Below the pieces are notes generated by a model that did no database searches, was not told where the DNA came from, and saw nothing but the letters and a program-made list of their open reading frames with translations. A DNA stretch of 64,000 nucleotides from contig NZ_CP139715.1 in the NCBI RefSeq assembly GCF_034377285.1, positions 1,178,001 to 1,242,000 of the forward strand, given 5' to 3'. The translations under genes were made by a program, and so were the position numbers. Of the stretch, positions 17,327-28,476 are shown in pieces (position 1 is the first letter of the stretch; each line of letters starts with the position of its first letter). Source of the stretch: Thalassobaculum sp. OXR-137. GTDB lineage: Bacteria > Pseudomonadota > Alphaproteobacteria > Thalassobaculales > Thalassobaculaceae.

Positions 17327-18265
17327 TCAGGCCAGGAAATCGCGCCCGCAGCGCGACAGGATGTCCTCGCCCACCCCGAAGCCCAGCGCCTCGGCATCGC
17401 CCGCGTCGGCGCTGGCGGACCCGGCGTGGCTCTGCGTGCCGTCGAGCGACAGCACCAGTCCGTTCAGGGTCAGCCGGCCGCCGTCGAGCACGGCGTGGCC
17501 GGAGATCGGCGTGCGGCAGGAGCCGTCCAGCGCCGAGAGCATCGCCCGTTCCGCCGTGACCCGCGCCCGGCTCGGCGCATCGTCGAGGGCGCTCAGCCAG
17601 CGGGCGATATCGGCATCGCGGGCCGACGCGTTGCCGTCGCGGCACTGGATGCCGATCGCCCCCTGGCTGACCGGCGGCGGAAAGGCGTCCGGCTCCATGA
17701 TCCGGGTGATGGCGTGTTCCATCTCCAGCCGCTTAAGGCCGCAGACCGCCAGGAAGGTGGCGTCCGCCTCGCCGTCGTGCAGCTTGCGCAGGCGGGTGTC
17801 CACGTTGCCGCGGAACATCACCACCTTCAGGTCCGGCCGGCGGTTCAGCACCAGGGCGGCGCGGCGCACCGAGGCGGTGCCGATCCGTGCGCCCTCGGGC
17901 AGCGCCTCGAAGCTGTCCGCATGGGGCGAGATGAAGGCGTCGCGCGGATCCTCCCGCGGCAGGACGGCGGCCAGGATCGTGCCGTCGGCGATGGTGGTCT
18001 CCATGTCCTTCATGGAATGGACGGCGGCGTCGATCGCGCCGGAGAGCAGCTCCCCCTCGACCTCCTTGATGAACAGCCCCTTGCCGCCGAGCTCGGCCAG
18101 GGGCCGGTCGCGCACGACGTCGCCGGTGGTCTTCACCGTCCGGATCTCGATCGCGCCGTCCTCCCGCAGCTCGGGCCAGGCGGCCAGCAGCCGCTCGCGG
18201 GTTTCTCGGGTCTGGGCGAGGGCCAGCGCCGATCCGCGCGAGCCGAGGATGATTTTGGCGGTCAT
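17327..18265 (-). CDS. hemC: Hydroxymethylbilane synthase (porphobilinogen deaminase)
   Basis: 312-residue HemC, standard length. It polymerises four porphobilinogens on a dipyrromethane cofactor. Present: [12 protein letters not shown] at the N-terminus, [24 protein letters not shown] (catalytic Asp loop), [15 protein letters not shown] and the cofactor-attachment Cys in LDGSCRTPI. The start at 18265 ([11 protein letters not shown]) fits the family. First gene of the hemC-hemD-mic60-hemY operon; an 87-bp gap separates it from divergent tsaD and must hold both promoters. Confidence 0.97.
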   Translation of the reverse strand: MTAKIILGSRGSALALAQTRETRERLLAAWPELREDGAIEIRTVKTTGDVVRDRPLAELGGKGLFIKEVEGELLSGAIDAAVHSMKDMETTIADGTILAAVLPREDPRDAFISPHADSFEALPEGARIGTASVRRAALVLNRRPDLKVVMFRGNVDTRLRKLHDGEADATFLAVCGLKRLEMEHAITRIMEPDAFPPPVSQGAIGIQCRDGNASARDADIARWLSALDDAPSRARVTAERAMLSALDGSCRTPISGHAVLDGGRLTLNGLVLSLDGTQSHAGSASADAGDAEALGFGVGEDILSRCGRDFLA

Positions 18266-18352
18266 GGAGCTGTCGTCTCGCCTCTGTCTAGCGGAGTGCC
18301 ATCGCGGCGGGTTTCGTGTAGACGAAGGCACGATCCTAAGGGAGACCGCACC

Positions 18353-19438
18353 GTGCCTTCCGGCCCGCACGCCAGTTTAGGCCCTATTCTAGGCATAGAA
18401 ACGAGCTGTGATGAAACCGCCGCGGCGGTCGTCGACGGCGACCGGCGGATTCTGTCCAATGTGGTGCTCAGCCAGCTCGACGATCACCGGGTCTATGGCG
18501 GCGTCGTTCCGGAGATCGCGGCCCGAGCCCATCTCGACCATCTGGACGCCATCGTCGCCCGGGCGATGGCGGAGGCGGGGCTCGATTTCGCCGATCTGGC
18601 CGGCGTGGCGGCGACGGCCGGGCCCGGGCTGATCGGCGGCGTGCTGGTGGGTGCCACCCTGGCGAAGGCGGTCGCCAGCGCCCATGGCAAGCCGTTCCTG
18701 GCGGTGAACCATCTGGAAGGCCATGCTCTGACCGCGCGGCTGACCGACGGCATCGACTTTCCGTATCTGCTGCTGCTGGTCTCCGGCGGCCATTGCCAGC
18801 TTCTGCTGGTGCAGGGCGTCGGCCGCTACCGCCGGCTCGGCACCACCATCGACGACGCGGTGGGCGAGGCGTTCGATAAGACCGCGAAGCTGCTGGGCCT
18901 GGGCTATCCGGGCGGTCCCGCCGTGGAGCGCGCGGCGGCGCAGGGCGATCCCGACGCGGTTGACCTGCCGCGCCCGATGGTCGGCAAGCCCGGATGCGAC
19001 TTCTCCTTCTCCGGCCTGAAGACGGCGGTGCGCCGGCGGGTGGAGGAGGCGGGGGACGGGCTGGACGCGGGCCGCATCGCCGACATCGCCGCCGCCTTTC
19101 AAAAGGCGGTAGCCGCCTCCCTGGTCGACCGGACCCGGCGGGCGGTCGACCTGCTGGAGAGCGAGGGCATCGTCGGCCGGCCGCTGGTCGTGGCCGGCGG
19201 CGTGGCCGCCAACGGCACGATCCGCACCGCCCTGGCCGGGTTGTCGGACAGCCGGGGAATGCGGTTCGTCGCGCCGCCCCTGGCACTGTGCGGCGACAAC
19301 GGCGCGATGATCGCCTGGGCGGGGCAGGAGCGGCTGAGCCTGGGCCTGGTCGACGGCATGGACTTCCGCCCCCGACCGCGCTGGCCCCTGGATCCGGACG
19401 CCTCTCCCTCCATCGGCGCCGGACGGGTGAAGGCTTAG
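18353..19438 (+). CDS. tsaD: tRNA N6-adenosine threonylcarbamoyltransferase
   Basis: 361-residue TsaD (Gcp/YgjD). It transfers threonylcarbamoyl from TC-AMP to A37 of ANN-decoding tRNAs with TsaB and TsaE. Seen: [14 protein letters not shown], the metal-binding HLEGHALT (residues about 118-125), [38 protein letters not shown] and [10 protein letters not shown]. The GTG at 18353 is preceded by GGGAG and gives the expected N-terminus. The open frame continuing upstream is antisense to hemC and is not coding. Adjacency to hemC is common in this class. Confidence 0.96.
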   Translation: MPSGPHASLGPILGIETSCDETAAAVVDGDRRILSNVVLSQLDDHRVYGGVVPEIAARAHLDHLDAIVARAMAEAGLDFADLAGVAATAGPGLIGGVLVGATLAKAVASAHGKPFLAVNHLEGHALTARLTDGIDFPYLLLLVSGGHCQLLLVQGVGRYRRLGTTIDDAVGEAFDKTAKLLGLGYPGGPAVERAAAQGDPDAVDLPRPMVGKPGCDFSFSGLKTAVRRRVEEAGDGLDAGRIADIAAAFQKAVAASLVDRTRRAVDLLESEGIVGRPLVVAGGVAANGTIRTALAGLSDSRGMRFVAPPLALCGDNGAMIAWAGQERLSLGLVDGMDFRPRPRWPLDPDASPSIGAGRVKA

Positions 19439-19465
19439 GGAAACTGAACTTCTTCCAATTTTTTA

Positions 19466-19561
19466 CACTCCCCGGACTTGTTCCGGGGTGAGCCGTCATC
19501 GGGCGCAACGTTGGACGACAAAGCGTTGGCCGGCCTTGCCCCGGAATAAATCCGGGGAGTG
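19466..19561. repeat. REP-like palindrome (CTCCCCGGACTTG family)
   Basis: Left arm CACTCCCCGGACTTGTTCCG, right arm ending AAATCCGGGGAGTG, about 25-bp arms around a 45-bp loop. It lies between tsaD and the EVE-domain gene. The right arm is nearly identical to that of the copy at 42360-42470, showing recent common origin. Confidence 0.85.
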
Positions 19562-19656
19562 AGGTGGTTGTGTGGGTATTCCGCACTCCAGGGGTGCGCA
19601 CCACCGCAAACTCGGGCTAAATCCTCCCTCCGATATCGAGACGAGAGGCACCCCTC

Positions 19657-20076
19657 ATGGCGTACTGGCTGTTCAAATCCGAGCCCGGCACCTGGTCCTG
19701 GGACGATCAGGTCAGGAAGGGCGATGAGGGCGAGGGCTGGGACGGCGTGCGGAACTATCAGGCCGCCAACAACATGAAGGCCATGAAGGTCGGCGACCGC
19801 GGCTTCTTCTACCACTCGGTCAACGAGAAGCAGATCGTCGGCATCGTCGAGGTGATCGAGGAATACCATCCGGACCCGACCGACAAGTCGGAGCGTTTCG
19901 GTATGGTAACGATTAAGGCGATCCAGCCGGTCGAGAAGCCGGTGACCCTGGCCGACATCAAGGCCGAGCCGGAGTTGGAGGATTTCGCCCTGGTCCGCCA
20001 GTCCCGCCTCTCCGTCGTCCCGGTGACCGACGCCCAGTGGCGCCTGATCCTGAAGATGGCGGAGACGAAGGTTTAA
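19657..20076 (+). CDS. EVE domain-containing protein
   Basis: 139 residues, one EVE domain, a PUA-like fold related to YTH domains and human THYN1. Conserved landmarks: YWLFKSEP at the N-terminus, WDGVRNYQAANNMKAMKVGD, FFYHSVNEKQIVGIVEV and the C-terminal RQSRLSVVPV. EVE domains are thought to bind modified bases in nucleic acids. In many alphaproteobacteria it lies near tsaD with gpsA and a YciI gene between; here those two are missing and a palindrome fills the gap. Confidence 0.92.
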   Translation: MAYWLFKSEPGTWSWDDQVRKGDEGEGWDGVRNYQAANNMKAMKVGDRGFFYHSVNEKQIVGIVEVIEEYHPDPTDKSERFGMVTIKAIQPVEKPVTLADIKAEPELEDFALVRQSRLSVVPVTDAQWRLILKMAETKV

Positions 20077-20096
20077 CCGTCGCCCCCTCCGCTCAA

Positions 20097-20173
20097 CCGT
20101 CATCCTGACGCACGTCAGGATCTGCGGTGCACGGGCGCCGGGGTTTTGATCCTGACTTGCGTCAGGATGACGG
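20097..20173. repeat. REP-like palindrome (CCGTCATCCTGACG family), intact copy
   Basis: Outer arms CCGTCATCCTGACG and CGTCAGGATGACGG, with a nested CCTGACG-CA-CGTCAGG hairpin and a GC-rich centre. It sits between the convergent EVE and CitE-like genes. It is the intact counterpart of the copy interrupted by the IS110 element at 27235-28455; the shared segment TCAGGATCTGCGGTGCAC aligns base for base. Confidence 0.88.
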
Positions 20174-20183
20174 AGATGGGGAG

Positions 20184-21068
20184 TTATGCACTCGCCCCCT
20201 CGATCTCCGCGATCATGTCCGCCATGGCGACCAGCCGTTGCGCTTCGGCAACGTGCAGGCCCTCCACCAGCTTGCCGTCGACCTGCAGCACACCCTTGCC
20301 CTCGGCCATAGCGGCGGCATGGGCCTGCGCGATCTTGCGGGCCCAGGCGATGTCCTCCTCGCGCGGCGAGAAGGCGGCATTGGCGGCGGCGATGGTCTTG
20401 GGATGGATCAGAGTCTTACCGTCGAAGCCCAGTTCGCGTCCCTGGCGGCAGACGGCGGCGAAGCCCTCGTCGTCGTTCAGGTCGGCATGCACCCCGTCCA
20501 GGATGGCGATCCCATAGGCCCGCGCCGCCAGCAGGCAGAGCCCGAAGGAGGTCATCAGCGGCATGCGGTCGGGCGTGTGCAGGCACTGCAGGTCCTTGGC
20601 CAGGTCGTTGGTGCCGAGCATCAGCCCGGCCATGCGCGGGGTCGCCGACGCGATCTCCTGGGCCGCGAGCACGCCGCGGGGCGTCTCCACCATGCACCAG
20701 ATGCCCATCGTCTCCGGCGCACCGTTGCGAATCAGCAACGACTCCGCCTGGCGGACCGTGCCGCCACTCTCCACCTTGGACAGGATGATGCCGTGGGCCG
20801 GCTGGGCGGCGGCGAAGAGCAGGTCGTCATGGCCCCAGGGCGTGTCCAGACCGTTGACCCGGATCAGGATCTCCCGGCTGCCATAGCCGCCCTGGGACAG
20901 CGCCTCGGCGATGGCGTCGCGCGCCGCCTGCTTGGCCTCGGGGGCGACCGCGTCCTCCAGATCCATGACGATTCCGTCGCAGGGCAGGGCGCGGCCCTTG
21001 TCGAGGGCGCGGGGGTTCGATCCCGGCATGTAGAGGACGGAGCGGCGGGGACGGATCACGGCGGTCAT
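20184..21068 (-). CDS. HpcH/HpaI (CitE-like) CoA ester lyase
   Basis: 294-residue member of the citrate lyase beta/malyl-CoA lyase family. Seen: RRSVLYMPGSNPRALDKG, VMDLEDAVAPEAKQAAR (metal-binding Glu/Asp), ILIRVNGLDTPWGHDDL, MVETPRGVLAAQEIA and KTLIHPKTIAAAN. Family members cleave or hydrolyse malyl-CoA, beta-methylmalyl-CoA, citramalyl-CoA or related esters. No CitD/CitF partner is present, which argues for a stand-alone malyl-CoA-type lyase or thioesterase. The start at 21068 gives the usual N-terminus; longer frames run into the divergent pyridoxal kinase region. Confidence 0.87.
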   Translation of the reverse strand: MTAVIRPRRSVLYMPGSNPRALDKGRALPCDGIVMDLEDAVAPEAKQAARDAIAEALSQGGYGSREILIRVNGLDTPWGHDDLLFAAAQPAHGIILSKVESGGTVRQAESLLIRNGAPETMGIWCMVETPRGVLAAQEIASATPRMAGLMLGTNDLAKDLQCLHTPDRMPLMTSFGLCLLAARAYGIAILDGVHADLNDDEGFAAVCRQGRELGFDGKTLIHPKTIAAANAAFSPREEDIAWARKIAQAHAAAMAEGKGVLQVDGKLVEGLHVAEAQRLVAMADMIAEIEGASA

Positions 21069-21198
21069 GGGCGGGCGTTTCCAACGGTGAGAGGGTTCCG
21101 GGGGTCTTTGGAGGCGAGGGTAGCGGCCGGCGCGGAACTCGACAACGCACCGGATTTGTCCCGCTGACGGGACGGCCCGAACCGGGTATGAGGGAGCC

Positions 21199-22032
21199 AT
21201 GCCGATCCTCGCCCTTTCCTCCCATGTCGCCGTCGGCCATGTGGGCAACGCCGCCGCCGTCCCGGCCCTGGAGCGCCGGGGCCATGAGGTCTGGCGCGTC
21301 GACACGGTCAGCTTCTCCAACCACCCGGGCCACCGCAAGTTCACCGGCACGGTGCGCGAGGGCCACGAGATCGCCGAGCTGCTGCGCGGCATCGCCAACC
21401 ACACCGGCTGGCATGGGGTGGAGGGGATCTATTCCGGCTATCTGGGCACGGCGGAGACCGGCCGCGCCTTTCCCGAGGTGCTCGACGCCATCAAGGAGGC
21501 GAGCCCCGACGCGGTCTATCTCTGCGACCCGGTGATCGGCGACCACGGACGGGTGTTCGTGCGCGAGGGCATCGAGAACGCCTTCCGCGACCGGCTGGTG
21601 CCGCGGGCCACGATCATCACGCCGAACGCCTTCGAGCTGGCGCTGCTCTCCGGGCACCGGGTGGAGAGCGTGGCCGACGCCCATGACGCGGCGGTCACCC
21701 TGCTGGAATGGGGTCCGGAGGTGGTGATCGCCACCGGCGTCCCGGACGGCGACCGGCTCGCCGTGGTGGCGGTGACGGCGACCGAGAACTGGGTCGCCCG
21801 CTCGCCCTGGCACGACCGGCCGTTCTTCGGCACCGGCGACCTGTTCGCCGGGCTGTTCCTGTCCCATTGGCTGGAGCACCGCAGCGCCGCGCCGGCGCTC
21901 GCCCGCACCGTGGCGGGGCTCGAGGTGGCGACGGCGGCGACCAAGGCCGCGGGATCGGTCGACCTGGCGCTGATCGCCAATCTCGATGCGATCACCCGGG
22001 CGGCCCCGGCCGAGGTTCTGCCGCTCGGCTGA
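21199..22032 (+). CDS. pdxY: Pyridoxal kinase
   Basis: 277-residue PfkB/ribokinase-like kinase of the PdxY/PdxK type that phosphorylates pyridoxal (or pyridoxine) with ATP in the salvage of vitamin B6. Diagnostic: SSHVAVGHVGNAAAVPALE at residues 7-25, YSGYLG, CDPVIGDHG, IITPNAFELALLSG and the catalytic GTGDLFAG near residue 213. Substrate preference between pyridoxal and pyridoxine is not decided by sequence. It stands alone, divergent from the CitE-like gene. Confidence 0.92.
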   Translation: MPILALSSHVAVGHVGNAAAVPALERRGHEVWRVDTVSFSNHPGHRKFTGTVREGHEIAELLRGIANHTGWHGVEGIYSGYLGTAETGRAFPEVLDAIKEASPDAVYLCDPVIGDHGRVFVREGIENAFRDRLVPRATIITPNAFELALLSGHRVESVADAHDAAVTLLEWGPEVVIATGVPDGDRLAVVAVTATENWVARSPWHDRPFFGTGDLFAGLFLSHWLEHRSAAPALARTVAGLEVATAATKAAGSVDLALIANLDAITRAAPAEVLPLG

Positions 22033-22095
22033 CCGCACGGGGCCGGTAGCGCGGCGCTGGAGTGGCGCCGGAGTGTTGCAGCCCTACTCCCAACC

Positions 22096-22192
22096 CCGAC
22101 TTCCTGGACGCTCCGCAGGAGCGATCCAGGATCATGATCCGGCGACGATCACAGGGTCCTGGATCGCCCTCGGCGGTCGTCCAGGAAGTCGG
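22096..22192. repeat. REP-like palindrome (CCGACTTCC family)
   Basis: Left arm CCGACTTCCTGGACG.., right arm ..CGTCCAGGAAGTCGG, with a second inner stem (GCGATCCAGGA/TCCTGGATCGC). It lies between the convergent pdxY and GDPD genes and shares its outer 9 bp with the copy at 763-834. Confidence 0.8.
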
Positions 22193-22208
22193 AATATATA
22201 GGGAGGCG

Positions 22209-22931
22209 CTACAGACCCAGCAGCGCCGGCGGGTCGTCGGTGACGATGGAGGCCATGCCCCAGTCGTACAGTTCCTTCGCCCGTTCCGCATCGTTAACGG
22301 TATAGACCATCGGCACCCAGCCCCCGTCGAGGATCGCGGTGACGTCTTCCGGCCCGAGAATGTCCCTCGTCCCCGGGATCACCGCGTCGACGGCGAGAGC
22401 CTCGGCCGCCTCGCGCCAGTCCGCCGGCCGGTCGCTGAGCAGGAGGCCGCGGATGTAGCCGGGTGCGGCGTCCCGCACCACCGCCAGGGCCGCCCGGTCG
22501 AAGGAGGTGATGACGATATCGTCCGTCGCAGCCCAGCCCTCCGCGTCGAGAACCTCGAGCACGGCGCGGGCGGTCTGCGGGCCGGTGCCCGGGTCCGGCT
22601 TGATCTCCAGGTCCAGGCCGAGGCCGATCTCGCGGCACAGGGCGAGGCACTGGGCCAGGGTCGGCACACCCTCGCCGTTGCCGGCATCGACCTGCGCCAG
22701 TTCCTGCGCCGAGAGCGCGACGACGGGGCCCTTGCCGGTCGTGGTCCGGTCGAGGGTGGCGTCGTGCATCAGCACCGGCACGCCGTCGCGGGCGAGCTTG
22801 GCGTCGATTTCAACCCAGGGCGCGCCCGCCGCCTTGGCCGCTCGGATCGAGCCGAGGGTGTTCTCCGGGGCGAGCGCCTTCGCGCCACGGTGGCCGATCA
22901 GGCGGGGTGGAGTGAAGGGGCGGGCAGGCAT
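22209..22931 (-). CDS. ugpQ: Glycerophosphodiester phosphodiesterase
   Basis: 240-residue GDPD-domain enzyme that hydrolyses deacylated phospholipid headgroup esters to glycerol-3-phosphate and an alcohol. Catalytic pieces are complete: HRGAKALAPENTL (His14, Glu metal ligand), EIDAKLARDGVPVLMHD (Glu, Asp, His), LEIKPD and ITSFDR. No signal peptide, so it is the cytoplasmic UgpQ type rather than periplasmic GlpQ. No ugp transporter genes are adjacent. Confidence 0.92.
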   Translation of the reverse strand: MPARPFTPPRLIGHRGAKALAPENTLGSIRAAKAAGAPWVEIDAKLARDGVPVLMHDATLDRTTTGKGPVVALSAQELAQVDAGNGEGVPTLAQCLALCREIGLGLDLEIKPDPGTGPQTARAVLEVLDAEGWAATDDIVITSFDRAALAVVRDAAPGYIRGLLLSDRPADWREAAEALAVDAVIPGTRDILGPEDVTAILDGGWVPMVYTVNDAERAKELYDWGMASIVTDDPPALLGL

Positions 22932-23044
22932 GGGGGATCTCCGGATCAGGGGCCGGCGGACAATAGCGCAAGGGAGATGACGGGAAAATGACGGGCGTCG
23001 GCCGTTCTCCAGCCATCCGCCTCTTCATGCCCCGCGGCTTCGCC

Positions 23045-23082
23045 AGTCCCGCCGAAATCAGTCCCGCCGAAATCAGTCCCGC
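23045..23082. repeat. 15-bp tandem micro-duplication at a stop codon
   Basis: Two perfect 15-bp units (23045-23059, 23060-23074) plus 8 bp of a third. The stop codon of the SIMPL-domain gene (TCA at 23073-23075) lies at the unit boundary, so extra stop-containing copies trail the gene. Confidence 0.9.
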
Positions 23083-23804
23083 AGGAAGAAGTCGATCGTG
23101 GACACCACGCGCACCCGCTTTTCGATGGCGCCGTCGGCGTTGTACTCGGCCCAGCCCAGGGGCGGGCCGATGGTGAAGACGCCCTGATTCGCCTGACGGA
23201 TGGCGCCGACGGTGCTGCCGCTGTCGTCGGCGAACTGCTGGGCGCCGGCGCGGGCTTCCTGGGTGGCTTCGGCGATCATCTCCGGCTTGATGTCGTTCAG
23301 GCCGGTGAAGACATAGGTCGGCCCCCCGGTCTCGGCGAAGACCACGCCCATCTTCACCAGCTCGCCGATCCGCGAGGCGGCGCTGTCGACCAGCTGGACG
23401 TTGTCGGTCCGCACAGTGACCGCCTGGGCCAGGATGTAGCGGCCCTTCTCGACGCCCTCGGGCCGATAGGCCTGGGCCAGCAGATCCTGGACCTCGACCC
23501 GGCCGCGGATGATGCTCTCCTGCGGCAGTCCTTCGCCGACCAGGAACACGACCAGGGCGTCCACATCCTGCTCCAGCCGGGACTGGGTGGCGCCGAGATC
23601 GTCGCCGGTCTCGGTGATCCGCACCGGCCAGACGGCCAGATCGGCCACGACGGCCCGCTCGGACACGCCCTTGACGGTGACGTAGCGGTCGGACGCGCGG
23701 CCGTCGCGGAACCCGTCGCCGACGAACTTGCCGGCGACCGCGACACCCACGGCCACGACGACGGCGCTCAGGAGAAGGGCGGCGATACGCAACTGATCCG
23801 GCAT
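23073..23804 (-). CDS. SIMPL (DUF541) domain-containing protein
   Basis: 243 residues. An N-terminal membrane anchor or signal (residues 6-25, IAALLLSAVVVAVGVAVAG) precedes a SIMPL/DUF541 domain with YVTVKGVSERAVVADLAVWPV, LVVFLVGEGLPQESI, ILAQAVTVRT and the C-terminal KRVRVVSTIDFFL. This is the YggE-like family: periplasmic or outer-face proteins linked to oxidative stress, with no known enzymatic activity. The ATG at 23804 is used because GAGGAA precedes it and the longer frame spoils the signal segment. Confidence 0.85.
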   Translation of the reverse strand: MPDQLRIAALLLSAVVVAVGVAVAGKFVGDGFRDGRASDRYVTVKGVSERAVVADLAVWPVRITETGDDLGATQSRLEQDVDALVVFLVGEGLPQESIIRGRVEVQDLLAQAYRPEGVEKGRYILAQAVTVRTDNVQLVDSAASRIGELVKMGVVFAETGGPTYVFTGLNDIKPEMIAEATQEARAGAQQFADDSGSTVGAIRQANQGVFTIGPPLGWAEYNADGAIEKRVRVVSTIDFFLRD

Positions 23805-23980
23805 GGTCTCTATTCCTCGCAAGGCGGCCGTTTCGTCCGCGCCGGCATCATGCGCCGGCAATCATGACAGGTGTTGGACATGAGTGCGGCGAAACCGGTC
23901 GGCGAGGCGCATGGTGCCCGATTCCGGATCGGTCTGTCCCACACTTCGTTGTCTCAAAATATGTCCGACCGGGACCGCGC

Positions 23981-24010
23981 CCGTCAGTGCTTGGCCCGTC
24001 AGTGCTTGGC
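23981..24010. repeat. 15-bp tandem micro-duplication at a stop codon
   Basis: Two perfect 15-bp units CCGTCAGTGCTTGGC. The second contains the stop codon (TCA 23999-24001) and last codons of the DUF1244 gene; the first is an extra copy downstream of the stop. Confidence 0.9.
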
Positions 24011-24310
24011 CTGGGCGTCGAAGGCGGCCTTCTGCTCGGGCGTGGCTTCCGCCTGATGCTTGGCCTTCCACTCGCCATAGGGCATGCCGTAGACGATCTC
24101 GCGCGCCTGCTCGTAGTCGAGGTCGACGCCCTTGTCCTCGGCGGCGGCCCGGTACCACTTGGACAGGCAGTTGCGGCAGAAGCCGGCCAGGTTCATCAGG
24201 TCGATGTTCTGCACGTCGGTGCGCGCGCGCAGATGCTCCACCAGCGTGCGGAAGGCGGCGGCCTCCAGCTCGGTGCGGGTCGCGTCGTCGAGTTTCGGTT
24301 GGTCGGCCAT
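23999..24310 (-). CDS. DUF1244 domain-containing protein
   Basis: 103-residue small soluble protein of the DUF1244 (SMc04008-like) family, nearly universal in alphaproteobacteria. The centre has NLAGFCRNCLSKWYRAAA, a CxxC pair suggesting metal or redox function, followed by GVDLDYEQAREIVYGMPYGEWKAKHQ. No function is established. The ATG at 24310 with GGAGG upstream is the natural start; the longer frame is Arg/Pro-rich noise. The 3' end carries the 15-bp duplication described at 23981-24010. Confidence 0.88.
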   Translation of the reverse strand: MADQPKLDDATRTELEAAAFRTLVEHLRARTDVQNIDLMNLAGFCRNCLSKWYRAAAEDKGVDLDYEQAREIVYGMPYGEWKAKHQAEATPEQKAAFDAQAKH

Positions 24311-24375
24311 GGTCGATCCTCCGGTGGTTTGTCGTCTTCTATTCCAGGGAATATCGGTCCGGCCGCGGGGCGTTG

Positions 24376-25164
24376 CTAGCCCTTGCCGGCGGTGCGCAGA
24401 AGTTCCGCCAGCGCATCGCCGAACCGGTCGGCCCACAGGTCGCCGCCCGCCGGGTCGGCGATCAGGTCCTGGCGGAATTCCAGACACAGGTTCTTCAGCC
24501 CGCGCCGCTCGGCATGGACCGGAATCGAATAGCCCTCAGGCGTCGCCCCGGAATAGGGCTGGTTGTCGCCCACGCAGACGTCCGGAAACAGGCTGCGGAA
24601 GATCCGCATGGCGAGCGCCGAGGTCGCCGAGTCCTCGTCCCACAGGAAGCCGATCTCCCACGGGCGCTCCGCCGGTGCGCTGACCAGGGCCGGGGTGAAG
24701 CTGTGCAGGGCGACGAAGAGCGGACGCTCGCCCCCCGCCATCCGCCGGTCCAGCAGAGCGGCGATGGCGTCGTGGTAGGGATGGAACAGGGCATCGTAGC
24801 GTGCCTGCCGGTCCGCCTGGGCGAGCCCCTGGTTGGCCGGCACCGGCGTGCCGTCGGAGATCTCCGGCATCGAGCCGGCGGAAAACGGCACCCGGTTCAC
24901 GTCGCAGGCCAGGCGCGAATAGCCGCTCACAACGAGGGGTGCCGAGAACCGGTCGGCGAGGCGGCGCGCGACCCGGTCGATGCCGATGTCGTAGCCGATA
25001 TGCCGCGCCAACTCGCGCTCCGGCAGGCCGAGCGCCTTCAGCGCGGCGGGCACCGCATTGGCGTTGTGGTCGGAGACGAACACCACCGGGGCGGTGGAGT
25101 CGGGGTTCACGACCTCGAAGGCGGGCGGATCGGTATCGGTCAGCAGCGTCATGGCGGATGTCAT
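24376..25164 (-). CDS. N-formylglutamate amidohydrolase family protein
   Basis: 262-residue member of the N-formylglutamate amidohydrolase (HutG-type) family. Typical features are FVSDHNANAVPAALKALGLP, HIGYDIGIDRVARRLADRF, SRLACDVNR, LFVALHSFTP and CLEFRQDLI. HutG removes formate from N-formylglutamate at the end of histidine breakdown, but many members are outside hut operons, as here. Two possible ATGs, 25164 and 25152, have weak sites; the upstream one is listed. It follows the DUF1028 gene by 20 bp on the same strand, suggesting co-transcription. Confidence 0.83.
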   Translation of the reverse strand: MTSAMTLLTDTDPPAFEVVNPDSTAPVVFVSDHNANAVPAALKALGLPERELARHIGYDIGIDRVARRLADRFSAPLVVSGYSRLACDVNRVPFSAGSMPEISDGTPVPANQGLAQADRQARYDALFHPYHDAIAALLDRRMAGGERPLFVALHSFTPALVSAPAERPWEIGFLWDEDSATSALAMRIFRSLFPDVCVGDNQPYSGATPEGYSIPVHAERRGLKNLCLEFRQDLIADPAGGDLWADRFGDALAELLRTAGKG

Positions 25165-25184
25165 AGAGTCCGGCCGGCCCGGGC

Positions 25185-25886
25185 TCAAGAGCGGCTGGCC
25201 ATCAGGGCCTCGTGCTTGCGCACCATCTCGGCGTTGTTCGGGATCGTCTCCGGCGCCACGGCGGTCTGCCGGATGCCCTCGGCGGCCGGCGCGTAGGCCA
25301 GGGCCAGCGCCCGCAGATCGGCCAGCGGGTCGGCGGACCGGTCGATGCGCAGATCCATCCAGGGGAACGGATCGTCGCGCACGATCAGCAGGGCGGCGGT
25401 CTGCAGCGCTCCCAATTCGCCGCCCGCCGCCAGTCCGGCCTCGAGCGCGGCCACCAGCCGCAGTTCCAGCGGATCGCCTGTCGCGGCGAAGAAGCCGTCC
25501 AGCATTGCGCCGGGCACCGCTTCGTCCGCCAGGATGTTGCCCAGCGCGATCGCGCCGTCGCGGGTCGCGTTGCCGTGCAGCGAGTAGATCTCGGTGCCGT
25601 GGAAGGCCGCCGTGCGCCCGGCATTGTCCACCACCGCGATCTCCCGCCAGGGAGCGTCGGCCCGTCCGGCGACCAGGGCGGCGACCGTCTCCTCCGCGCT
25701 CAGCCCGCTGGCGAGCAGGTCGAGGCCGAGTGCGCCGAGGCGCGGGTCGGTGCGGTGCTGGGTCATCACCGCGCCGATACCGGCGCGGGCGTGCGGGCAG
25801 CGGCTGCCCACGGCGAGGCCGGAGGTGGTGACGGCCAGGCCGAAGGCACCGGTTTCGGGATCGCGCGCCGCGATGGAGAAGGTCAT
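25185..25886 (-). CDS. DUF1028 family Ntn-hydrolase-like protein
   Basis: 233 residues, DUF1028. It begins MTFSIAARDPETGAFGLAV, with Thr2 exposed after Met removal as expected for an N-terminal nucleophile hydrolase fold. GSRCPHARAGIGAVMTQ, GREIYSLHGN-like FHGTEIYSLHGNATRDG and GNILAD follow. Biochemical activity is unknown. The ATG at 25886 gives the canonical N-terminus; the open frame beyond is antisense to the divergent glycosyltransferase. It probably forms a two-gene unit with the N-formylglutamate amidohydrolase. Confidence 0.88.
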   Translation of the reverse strand: MTFSIAARDPETGAFGLAVTTSGLAVGSRCPHARAGIGAVMTQHRTDPRLGALGLDLLASGLSAEETVAALVAGRADAPWREIAVVDNAGRTAAFHGTEIYSLHGNATRDGAIALGNILADEAVPGAMLDGFFAATGDPLELRLVAALEAGLAAGGELGALQTAALLIVRDDPFPWMDLRIDRSADPLADLRALALAYAPAAEGIRQTAVAPETIPNNAEMVRKHEALMASRS

Positions 25887-25952
25887 CGGGTTAACTCCGG
25901 TTCGATCTGCTGCGAGCGCGGGCCGGAGTGGTGTTGCACCGCCGGGCGCGCT

Positions 25953-28371
<2,419 letters not shown>

Positions 28372-28386
28372 CCAAGATCACAGTCG

Positions 28387-28455
28387 CTGATGCAAATCAG
28401 GATCTGCGGTGCACCGGCGCCGGTAGCTTGGTCCTGACTTTCGTCAGGATGACGG
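28387..28455. repeat. Right fragment of REP-like palindrome split by the IS110 element
   Basis: CTGATGCAAATCAGGATCTGCGG followed by the right arm ending CGTCAGGATGACGG. It aligns with 20105-20173 of the intact copy and continues the fragment at 27235-27243. It lies just before the convergent SDR gene. Confidence 0.85.
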
Positions 28456-28476
28456 CCGGACTGAATGACGGCCGGG

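Noticed and set aside
17426-18352. In-frame N-terminal extension of tsaD by about 300 residues
   Set aside because: The extension runs antisense to hemC; TsaD homology starts at the GTG at 18353, which has its own ribosome binding site.
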